The notes under the pieces: generated by a model
Databases searched by the model: none
What the model was told of the DNA's origin: nothing
Seen by the model: only the letters and a program-made list of their open reading frames with translations
Assembly: GCA_036676195.1 (NCBI GenBank)
Contig: JAKFDK010000005.1
Coordinates: forward strand, 1 to 14,959
Length of the DNA stretch: 14,959 bases
Direction: 5' to 3'
From: JAKFDK01 sp036676195
Lineage (GTDB): Bacteria; Bacillota; Sulfobacillia; Symbiobacteriales; ZC4RG38
Made by a program: the position numbers and the translations under genes
Shown: positions 1 through 6,253 of the stretch, one piece after another
Layout of the letters: every line of letters starts with the position of its first letter
Numbering within the stretch: position 1 is the stretch's first letter

Positions 1-83
1 GAACCTTCACCACTTGAGAGTCTTTCAAGCCGTTGCTCAGACAGAGAATTTCTCGCATGCCGCACAACACCTGTACATCAGCC
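1..83. repeat. Left copy of 83-bp exact terminal direct repeat
   Basis: The first 83 bases are identical to the last 83 bases of the window (14877-14959). Both copies encode the same part of a LysR-type helix-turn-helix, starting at the G of its ATG. The match is limited on both sides by the window ends, so its true length is unknown. This pattern is typical of a contig that closes on itself (circle, tandem copy or assembly loop). Confidence 0.95.
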
Positions 84-127
84 AGCCGGCCGTTTCAGTG
101 CAAGTGCGGCGACTGGAACAGGCCTGA
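1..127 (+). pseudogene. LysR-family regulator, N-terminal remnant (HTH only)
   Basis: Read from the G of an ATG at the window edge, the frame gives a LysR-type DNA-binding domain beginning NLHHLRVFQAVAQTENFSHA and continuing through QPAVSVQVRRLEQA. It then hits TGA at 125-127 after only 42 codons. A LysR regulator is normally about 300 residues, so the second half of the wing and the whole effector domain are missing. The opposite strand just downstream reads as the start of an unrelated membrane protein, so the break around 121-145 is a junction, not a simple frameshift. If the window closes into a circle, this is the continuation of the lysR start at 14875, and that gene would then be truncated too. 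Confidence 0.75.
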
Positions 128-228
128 GGCCGAAGACCGGCCCTCACCAGGGGGAACCAGGTGCCCAGCACGGTGGACCCAGCCGCCAGCCCGAGGCCCA
201 GCGCCAGGCCGGGTATCCGGGCACTCAC
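128..228 (-). pseudogene. Membrane protein, N-terminal fragment cut at the LysR junction
   Basis: A GTG start at 228 is preceded by a good ribosome binding site (AAAGGAGCGCCACC). The protein begins MSARIPGLALGLGLAAGSTV and continues into LGTWFPLVRAG, one clear hydrophobic segment. After about 35 residues the frame runs into the antisense of the LysR remnant, so the gene is truncated. It lies 42 bases downstream of an ABC permease remnant on the same strand, suggesting both came from one transporter operon. The family is not certain. A YeiH-type putative sulfate exporter would fit the sulfonate-type permease next to it, but this is only a guess. Confidence 0.45.
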
Positions 229-270
229 GGTGGCGCTCCTTTCGCCCGTTTACAGTTGCCTTGCACCTGA

Positions 271-420
271 TTACCGGTAATGGAACATCCGACGCTCCAG
301 TTCAGTCAGCAAGGTGTTCAGCACCAGGCCAAGGATCGAAGTGACGATGATCCCGGCAAACATCTCGGGAGTGCGAAAAGTACGTTCTGCATCAATGATC
401 ATCCCTCTAGCGCCCACCAG
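271..420 (-). pseudogene. ABC transporter permease (SsuC/TauC type), C-terminal remnant
   Basis: On the minus strand the frame reads LVGARGMIIDAERTFRTPEM, then FAGIIVTSILGLVLNTLLTE and LERRMFHYR, ending at TAA (271-273). This is the typical C-terminus of the inner-membrane permease of nitrate/sulfonate/taurine ABC importers: conserved A-x-x-x-F-x-T/P, last transmembrane helix, final ER-R motif. A full permease has about 250 residues. Only about 50 codons remain, and an in-frame stop lies a short way upstream around 460. No ATPase or binding-protein partner is present. Confidence 0.7.
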
Positions 421-428
421 ACACAGAG

Positions 429-457
429 CGGCCTGCAGGTCAAGTGCCTGCAGGCCG
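429..457 (+). terminator. Strong hairpin, possible terminator
   Basis: CGGCCTGCAGG and CCTGCAGGCCG form a perfect 11-bp stem around a 7-base loop (TCAAGTG). On the plus strand it is followed by TTTCACTCTT, a weak T-tract. It lies exactly at the broken upstream edge of the permease remnant, so it may instead be a scar of the rearrangement. Confidence 0.4.
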
Positions 458-598
458 TTTCACTCTTGATAGCCATCTGCCATCCGACTTACGCTGGTAT
501 ATCGTGCCGTCGCCGGCGGCACGTTAACCCATCCTGCCCCGCAGTCTGCAAAACCTACCCAACCAGCAGTTAGACGATTGCCCTTGGCGTGGGCTCCT

Positions 599-664
599 TG
601 GAGTACCTACTCCCGCCTGCCGGAGGACCAGCAGCAGGTTCTGGTTCTGCGCTTTGCACAGGGG
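599..664 (+). pseudogene. Sigma-70/ECF sigma factor region 4 scrap
   Basis: The plus strand reads WSTYSR followed by LPEDQQQVLVLRFAQG, which matches the start of sigma region 4 in ECF and group-3 sigma factors (LPxxQRxVLxLRF-x-x-G). Neither the rest of the -35-recognition helix-turn-helix nor region 2 is present nearby. The 458-598 stretch before it holds only a 7-bp-arm inverted repeat at 503-523 and no supported gene. The match is short, so this is a tentative remnant. Confidence 0.45.
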
Positions 665-670
665 GCCGTG

Positions 671-1192
671 TTACCATACCTGGTAGACACCGACCGATAG
701 CATGGTGCCCGTCTGCTTTTCCAGTTCACGCCAGAAGGGGGTCCTGGTGCCCACCTGGTCCCCGCGCCCGGTCAGAGTGATGGTGAAGTACGAAAATACG
801 GCTCCCGGGCGGAAACTGAGTTGGGTGAAGGGTGTTTCCCTGCCACACACCGGGCAGCGGTAAAGGGGCTCCACTTCGGTGTGATAGAATTCACCCAGCC
901 ATTCTCCCCAGCAGGCCAATTCGGCCTCGCACTGGGGACAGGCAACCTCTGTCTGCCCACGGAGGACTTGCAGCCTGTCCGATGCCTCAATCCGAACGTA
1001 CAGCGGCGGACCGTTCAGGCCGAATTTCTCTACGATATCCGGTCCTGCCTCCCATTGCGGCCCGGCGTGAGGGGCAGTACCGGGTGGGCGCACGATCCCC
1101 TGGCTCAGGAGAAAGCCGATGCAGTCCGATACTCGTTGCGAGGTCAATCGGTACCGCCAATCCTTCGGGTGAATGGTGAGGCACGTCCACAC
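671..1192 (-). CDS. Uncharacterised double-CxxC (zinc-ribbon-like) protein, last gene of hcr operon
   Basis: A 173-residue soluble protein that I do not recognise. It has two cysteine pairs, CPQC (residues 85-88) and CPVC (113-116), 28 residues apart, as expected for a zinc ribbon or a rubredoxin-like metal knuckle. The C-terminal third (FSYFTITLTGRGD) looks like beta strands. There is no signal peptide or membrane segment. The GTG start at 1192 is supported by GGAAGGAGG eight bases upstream, and an internal start would lose this. It begins 27 bases after the xdhC stop, on the same strand, so it is very probably co-transcribed with the reductase genes. That position suggests a role in assembly, metal handling or electron transfer for the molybdoenzyme, but this is inference from context only. 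Confidence 0.75.
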   Translation of the reverse strand: MWTCLTIHPKDWRYRLTSQRVSDCIGFLLSQGIVRPPGTAPHAGPQWEAGPDIVEKFGLNGPPLYVRIEASDRLQVLRGQTEVACPQCEAELACWGEWLGEFYHTEVEPLYRCPVCGRETPFTQLSFRPGAVFSYFTITLTGRGDQVGTRTPFWRELEKQTGTMLSVGVYQVW

Positions 1193-1219
1193 GGGTGGCC
1201 CCTCCTTCCCAAGCAGGTG

Positions 1220-2347
1220 TTAACGGGCAGATGCCGCTCTGGGCACGGGGATCCCATCACCCTTGTACCGGCCGGGTAACTGACCCGGCGCAACCGCCGC
1301 GGCTCCCCGGCGAACCTGCACCAACTGGGCCATGATACTGACCGCGATCTCTGCCGGCGTGACAGCCCCAATGTCAAATCCGATGGGGGCATGGACACGG
1401 GCCAGATGCTCCTCCCGTGCACCACGCTCCCGCAGCAGGTTCGTCACTGTGGCAACCCGGCGGCGGCTGCCGATCATGCCCAGGTAGCCCAGCGGGTGTC
1501 CCAGGGCCTGACCGAGCAAGAGGAAGTCGTGGCGGTGGCCGCGGGTAACAATCACAAGCGCCGTATTCGGATTCAGATCCTTGGGGTCGAGGGCCCGGGC
1601 GAAGTTGGTGCAGACCACCGCATCTGCCCACGGAAACCGATCGCGATGGGCGTAATCCGGTCGGTCATCAATGACCGTCACGTGATAGCCGGCCATCCCG
1701 GCCATGGCGGCCAGGGGCTGGGCAATATGACCGGCACCGGCAATAATCAGCCGCGGCGAGGGCATCATCACATCAATGAAGACGCTTTCGCCAGCCACGG
1801 TGACCAGGCTCGAGTTTCCCGCGGCCAGGGCGGTGCGGGCGGCTGCCACCACCGCCGAACGCCGGTCGGAATCCAGCCAGTTGCCAACTGCGCTGGTGCT
1901 GGTCACCAATAACCGCCGGGGGGGTAGGCTGCCCTGACGGACAGCCAGTGCCAGGGCCACCGGCTCATGCCCTTGGCCGACTCGTTCGGCCAGGTCGGCG
2001 TCGACCGGAGTCCAGCAATCGACGAATACGTCCATCAGGCCGCCGCAGACCGCCTCAGCGTCTAGGACCGGATCGTCCATCAGGTCCACCTGCATCCGGC
2101 AGGGGGCGCCGACGTCCACCACATCCAGCGCTGTTCGCCGGACGGCGGCCTCACCGCAGCCCCCGCCCACGGTACCGGTCAGACCGCCGTCGGTGCGCAC
2201 CAGCATCTTGGCCCCTATGGCCTGAGGGACCGACCCCCGCCGGGCGATGACGGTGGCCAAAGCCACCGTCTCTCCCGCCGCCAACAAATGTCCGGCCTGT
2301 GCGTAAATCAGGCTCGCATCGGCACAACCGGGAAGTGGGGCGTACAC
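1220..2347 (-). CDS. xdhC: XdhC/CoxI family molybdenum cofactor maturation protein
   Basis: XdhC-type proteins bind the molybdenum cofactor, protect and help sulfurate it, and deliver it to the large subunit of xanthine-dehydrogenase-family enzymes in the cytoplasm. The 375-residue protein has the usual two parts. The N-terminal CoxI-type domain carries GGGCGE (61-66) and the conserved CGG at 101-103. The C-terminal Rossmann-like XdhC domain has GAGHIAQPL (204-212), GMIGSRRR (290-297) and a TPAEIAVSI motif (330-338). The GTG start at 2347 has a perfect GGAGGTGAT ribosome binding site, inside the 16-base gap after hcrA. The length is normal for the family. The position directly after the molybdenum subunit indicates it serves the HCR-type enzyme. 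Confidence 0.93.
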   Translation of the reverse strand: MYAPLPGCADASLIYAQAGHLLAAGETVALATVIARRGSVPQAIGAKMLVRTDGGLTGTVGGGCGEAAVRRTALDVVDVGAPCRMQVDLMDDPVLDAEAVCGGLMDVFVDCWTPVDADLAERVGQGHEPVALALAVRQGSLPPRRLLVTSTSAVGNWLDSDRRSAVVAAARTALAAGNSSLVTVAGESVFIDVMMPSPRLIIAGAGHIAQPLAAMAGMAGYHVTVIDDRPDYAHRDRFPWADAVVCTNFARALDPKDLNPNTALVIVTRGHRHDFLLLGQALGHPLGYLGMIGSRRRVATVTNLLRERGAREEHLARVHAPIGFDIGAVTPAEIAVSIMAQLVQVRRGAAAVAPGQLPGRYKGDGIPVPRAASAR

Positions 2348-2363
2348 CGGCCATCACCTCCGT

Positions 2364-4757
2364 TCAGAGGACCCCGACCTGCTTCTTCTGCTGTACCAGG
2401 GCGTTCAGAACTTTTTCCGGGGTGATGGGCAGTTCCTGGATGCGGACGCCCACCGCGTCGTTCACAGCGTTAGCAATGGCTGCCAGAATTCCGGCCAGCG
2501 CGCCCTCCCCGACTTCCTTTGCGCCGAAGGGACCCATCGGTTCCCAGGTAACCACATGGCCATCCACGTATTCCGGCGTCTCCGTGGATAGGGGCAGGCG
2601 GTATTCCAGGAAGTTGGGGTTCACCATCCGGCCTTCCTGGAACATCACCTCTTCCAGCAGGGTCTGGCCCTGGCCGTTGGATACGCAGCCGTGCACCTGC
2701 CCGGCAACAATCTGGGGGTTCAGGGGGTTGCCGCAGTCGTGGAAGGTCGAGGACCGTACCAGCCGCACTTCGCCGGTCCAGGTATCCACTTCCACTTCGG
2801 CGACCTGGGCGGCAAAGCCGTAGGCATCCGTGAACCGGCCGACCGCCTTGGCCAGGCTCGGGTACTGGGAAACGCCTTCCACGCCCTGACGTGAGCCGGT
2901 GCCGACCACCGGGTTACCACCGCGGCGGTGAACACTTTGCAGGACCACATCCGCCAGGGGCAGGGCCCGTTGCGGTTCCCCTTTGACCCGAATCTGCCGT
3001 TCCCTGGCCTCCAGTTCGTCGGGGCTGGCCTTCAGGAGTTCCGCCGCCACATCAAAGAGCTGCCGGCGGACATCCCGGGCGGCCCGCTGCACCGCGCCAC
3101 CTGTAACCATGGCGCCACCGCTCAGGAAGCTGCCCAGGTCAATGGGGCAGAGCTCCGTGTCCCCAGCCACCACCTGAATATCGGCCATCCCCAGTCCCAG
3201 TTCCTCAGCCGCAATCTGGGCCATTACGGTGTAGATGCCCTGGCCGATCTCCTGGGCACCCGTGAACAGGGTCGCACTGCCGTCGCCGTGCAGCTTGATG
3301 GTGGCGGCGGAGGCGAAGGGGTAGTAGGCGGCGCCGCTGAACATGGCGCACAGCGATATTCCGACGCCCCGGCGGTACCGGCCCTTCTGGGGCTGCTGCC
3401 GCCGCTCCGCCCAGCCGATGGCCCGGGTGGCACTCTTGATCCCATCTTCCAGTCCGCAACTGTTGAGCACGTCACCGTTGGGGAGTTGATCGCCCTTGTG
3501 CCGGACGTTCTTGAGCATGACCTCGGCCGGGTCCAGACCCAGATCCCGGGCGATCATGTCCAACTGGGAGTCGATGGCAAAACGGATTTGCGGCGCCCCG
3601 TGTCCCCGCTGCGGACCGCGGATCGGACTGTTGGTGTAGACTCCCCAGCCATCGTACTGGTAGTTCGGCACGTTGTAGATCGGGAAGCTGAACCCGTGCA
3701 TCAGGAAGCACACCACGGCCGCCGTGCCCCGGTACCCGCCGTTGTCGGCGATGGTCTGGATCTGCTGGGCCACGATCCGCCCGTCCCGCTTCACCCCGGT
3801 TTTGATGTCAACCGTGACCGGATGCCGCTGGCGCGTGGTGGTGAAGCACTCCTCCCGGGTCAGTTCAATCCGCACCGGCCGGCCAGTCTGCATCGACAGG
3901 TAGGCCGCCACGAATTCGTAGGGATAGACGTCGATCTTGCCGCCAAAGGCACCGCCGCAGTAGGAATGCTGCACCCGTACCTTACCCAGGGGCAGATTCA
4001 TCGCCTGGGAGAGGATCCAGCGCTTGTAAAAGACGCCCATGGTCGAGAGCCAAAGGTCCATCCGCCCCGTCAAGGGGTCCCAACTGGCCACGGCAGCATG
4101 GGGTTCCATGGCGCAGTGGGCCGTGGCCGGGCAGTGAAACCGGTCCTGGCGCACGTAATCGGCCTCGGCGAATCCCGCTTCCGGCTCGCCGAATACCACG
4201 TGGGTGTGGGCGCTGATATTGTTGTGCGGGTACTCCTCGCGCTTGCCACCCTGGCGGGCACCCCACTTCTCCCAGGCGGAAGCCGTCTTGTAACTTTGCT
4301 CATGGATCCGCGGGGCGTCCCACGACATGGCCTCTTCGGGCCGGAACACGGCCGGCAGGACCTCGTAGTCCACCTCGATCAGGTTCAGGGCCGCCTCGGC
4401 GATCTCCAGGCTTTCGGCGGCCACCGCCGCCACTTCGTCGCCCACGTAGCGTACCTTGTCCACCTTCAATGGTTGTTCGTCCGCCGGATAGCGGGGGGTA
4501 TCCACAAAGGCATAGCGGACATCGGCCGCATCCTTGCCGGTAATGACGGCCTTTACCCCGGGTAGAGCCAGGGCCTTGTCGGTGCGGATGGCCAGGATCC
4601 GGGCATGGGGGTGCGGGCTGCGCAGGATCTTTGCATGCAGCATGCCCGGCAGGGCAATGTCCACAGTAAACTTGGCTCGGCCCGTAATCTTTTCCACCCC
4701 GTCAATACGGGGCACCGAAACACCGATTACGGAGTAGGGGCGCTTCTCGTCGGCCAC
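2364..4757 (-). CDS. hcrA: 4-hydroxybenzoyl-CoA reductase-type molybdopterin subunit (alpha)
   Basis: Large subunit of a xanthine-oxidase-family molybdoenzyme, 797 residues, close to the family norm. In sequence order it has the a/b-hammerhead domain (about 20-135), GGAFGGK (268-274), the RGPQRGHG region (380-387), GQG in EIGQG (503-507), and the molybdenum-site KEVGEG motif (747-752) with the expected catalytic glutamate E748. It should be the active-site subunit that removes the para-hydroxyl of 4-hydroxybenzoyl-CoA to give benzoyl-CoA. The specific substrate is inferred from the hcrB partner and the neighbouring aryl-CoA ligases, not from residues in this chain. It starts with GTG at 4757 behind AGGAGG and follows hcrC by 12 bases. 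No signal peptide is visible, so it is cytoplasmic. A relative acting on another aryl-CoA or N-heterocycle cannot be excluded. Confidence 0.85.
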   Translation of the reverse strand: MADEKRPYSVIGVSVPRIDGVEKITGRAKFTVDIALPGMLHAKILRSPHPHARILAIRTDKALALPGVKAVITGKDAADVRYAFVDTPRYPADEQPLKVDKVRYVGDEVAAVAAESLEIAEAALNLIEVDYEVLPAVFRPEEAMSWDAPRIHEQSYKTASAWEKWGARQGGKREEYPHNNISAHTHVVFGEPEAGFAEADYVRQDRFHCPATAHCAMEPHAAVASWDPLTGRMDLWLSTMGVFYKRWILSQAMNLPLGKVRVQHSYCGGAFGGKIDVYPYEFVAAYLSMQTGRPVRIELTREECFTTTRQRHPVTVDIKTGVKRDGRIVAQQIQTIADNGGYRGTAAVVCFLMHGFSFPIYNVPNYQYDGWGVYTNSPIRGPQRGHGAPQIRFAIDSQLDMIARDLGLDPAEVMLKNVRHKGDQLPNGDVLNSCGLEDGIKSATRAIGWAERRQQPQKGRYRRGVGISLCAMFSGAAYYPFASAATIKLHGDGSATLFTGAQEIGQGIYTVMAQIAAEELGLGMADIQVVAGDTELCPIDLGSFLSGGAMVTGGAVQRAARDVRRQLFDVAAELLKASPDELEARERQIRVKGEPQRALPLADVVLQSVHRRGGNPVVGTGSRQGVEGVSQYPSLAKAVGRFTDAYGFAAQVAEVEVDTWTGEVRLVRSSTFHDCGNPLNPQIVAGQVHGCVSNGQGQTLLEEVMFQEGRMVNPNFLEYRLPLSTETPEYVDGHVVTWEPMGPFGAKEVGEGALAGILAAIANAVNDAVGVRIQELPITPEKVLNALVQQKKQVGVL

Positions 4758-4769
4758 GCCGGTCCCTCC

Positions 4770-5246
4770 TCAGTCCTGCGCCGCGCCCGCCAGGGCGCCG
4801 GCGCGGATGGCGTCAACAATTTTTACGTAACCTGTGCAGCGGCAGACGTTTCCGCCGATCGCCGCCCGGATCTGCGGCTCGGAAGGGTCGGGAGTGCGGT
4901 CGAGGAGGCTCTTGGCCACCAGCAGCATGCCGGAGGTGCAGAATCCACACTGGATGGCACCGCTGTCGATGAATGCCTGCTGCAATGGCAGTAAGCGCCC
5001 GTCGGCGGCCACGCCTTCCACCGTCTGAATCTCCCGGCCCTCGACGGAGGCCGCCGGCACCAGGCAGGAGTTGACGGGCTTGCCGTCGATCAACACCGCG
5101 CAGGCGCCGCATTCACCGTGGTCGCACCCGCGCTTCGCACCGGTCAGGCCGAGGTGGTCGCGCAGAATATCCAGGAGCAGGGCATGGGCCGGAGCTGCCA
5201 CCTGGTGCTCCTGACCGTTGATCTGCAGCCGAATCAGTTGATTCAT
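4770..5246 (-). CDS. hcrC: 4-hydroxybenzoyl-CoA reductase-type [2Fe-2S] subunit (gamma)
   Basis: Small iron-sulfur subunit of 158 residues with the canonical two-domain layout. The plant-ferredoxin-type cluster uses C41, C46, C49 and C61 (GCDHGECGAC). The helical second domain binds another [2Fe-2S] cluster with C100, C103, C135 and C137 (QCGFC and CRCTGY). It passes electrons between the flavin/[4Fe-4S] subunit and the molybdenum site. Its ATG overlaps the hcrB stop (ATGA at 5243-5246), so the two are translationally coupled. The length matches HcrC and other small subunits of the family. All eight cluster cysteines are present. Confidence 0.92.
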   Translation of the reverse strand: MNQLIRLQINGQEHQVAAPAHALLLDILRDHLGLTGAKRGCDHGECGACAVLIDGKPVNSCLVPAASVEGREIQTVEGVAADGRLLPLQQAFIDSGAIQCGFCTSGMLLVAKSLLDRTPDPSEPQIRAAIGGNVCRCTGYVKIVDAIRAGALAGAAQD

Positions 5247-6253
5247 GGCTGGGTGGCCTCCAGTTCATCGGCTTGAAAGCCAAAGAGTTCACACAATCCC
5301 TCAGCCAGCGACACGCTCAGGACCCGCCGCTTGTACGTGGGACCCACCGTACCGGTGCGCAGGGGCCGCACTTCGTCCGTAGCCCGCGCCGCCCGGGCCA
5401 CCGTTGCCGGCGTCACCGTCTGGCCGTGCAACACCCCGGCGGTTCTGGTCAGGGCCACAGGCGCTGACCCCACGCCAACGGCCCAGAGGCTGATTTCCTC
5501 CACAACGCCGCCGGGATTGGTCCGCAACCAACAGGCCAGGCCAATCAGGGGGAAGTCCATGCTGCCCCGGTACCGGACTTTGCGATAAAAGCCGGTTCCC
5601 ACCGACCGGTGCAGGGGGATCTCGACATTGACCAGAATTTGCGGCTCCTGGCAACAAAGATTGGGGTACTTGCCGTCACTGGTGAAAAAATCGGCCAGGG
5701 GCATTGTGCGCTGCCCTGCCGGTCCGGCCAGGGTTACCTGCGCCCCCAGGGCCAGCAGCACGGGGGCCAGATCACCGGAATAGGTGGCTGAGCAATGTTG
5801 CTCCTTGGTAGTGACATGGCAGTGGGTGCCGCCGGCCTTATAGCAGGGGCCGTAGCTGTCCCGCCAGAACTCGGACTGGTTAAAGAACCGGCAGCGGGTA
5901 TCCACACACAGGTTGCCGCCGACCGTGCCCAAGTTGCGGAGCATGGGCGAGGCGACCTGGGTGACAGCCGCCGACAGCATGGGAAAGGCGTCGGCCACCA
6001 CAGGGGATCGTCCCAGATCGTCCAGGCTCACCAGGGTGCCGATCCGCAGGGTGTCGCCCGCAACCGTGATCTCATTCAGGCCGGGTACCTGCTTGAGGTC
6101 AATCACCACCGAGGGCTTGGCGGTGCGGCGTTTCATCGCAACGACCAGGTCAGTGCCCCCGGCCAGGATGGCGGAGCCGGGCTGGCGGCCCAGCAGGCGA
6201 CACGCCTCTTCCAGGCTGTCAGGCTGTTCGTACACGAAAGTTTGCAAAGTCAT
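5243..6253 (-). CDS. hcrB: 4-hydroxybenzoyl-CoA reductase-type FAD/[4Fe-4S] subunit (beta)
   Basis: FAD-binding middle subunit of a molybdenum hydroxylase, 336 residues. FAD-site motifs are AGGTDL (31-36) and TVGGNLC (110-116). Directly after the second motif comes an inserted loop of about 40 residues with C121, C137, C145 and C154. This insert is known from 4-hydroxybenzoyl-CoA reductase (Thauera HcrB, Rhodopseudomonas HbaD-type systems), where it binds an additional [4Fe-4S] cluster that lets electrons enter from low-potential ferredoxin. The cysteine spacing of 16, 8 and 9 residues agrees with what I recall of the Thauera enzyme. Ordinary xanthine dehydrogenases and CO dehydrogenases lack it. 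The start overlaps the upstream ligase stop (ATGA at 6250-6253), with AGGAGGGAAGG inside the ligase 3' end as ribosome binding site. Confidence 0.92.
   Translation of the reverse strand: MTLQTFVYEQPDSLEEACRLLGRQPGSAILAGGTDLVVAMKRRTAKPSVVIDLKQVPGLNEITVAGDTLRIGTLVSLDDLGRSPVVADAFPMLSAAVTQVASPMLRNLGTVGGNLCVDTRCRFFNQSEFWRDSYGPCYKAGGTHCHVTTKEQHCSATYSGDLAPVLLALGAQVTLAGPAGQRTMPLADFFTSDGKYPNLCCQEPQILVNVEIPLHRSVGTGFYRKVRYRGSMDFPLIGLACWLRTNPGGVVEEISLWAVGVGSAPVALTRTAGVLHGQTVTPATVARAARATDEVRPLRTGTVGPTYKRRVLSVSLAEGLCELFGFQADELEATQP

Noticed and set aside
429..457. Integron attC-like site
   Set aside because: The perfect palindrome lacks the paired R/L boxes and the extrahelical bases of attC, and there is no integron integrase or cassette.
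1391..1912. Open frame on the plus strand opposite xdhC
   Set aside because: Antisense to conserved XdhC motifs, no ribosome binding site, composition typical of a shadow frame.
2928..4565. 545-codon open frame on the plus strand opposite hcrA
   Set aside because: It is antisense to a well-conserved molybdopterin subunit, rich in His/Gly/Arg from GC-rich codon complement, and matches no family. A shadow frame.
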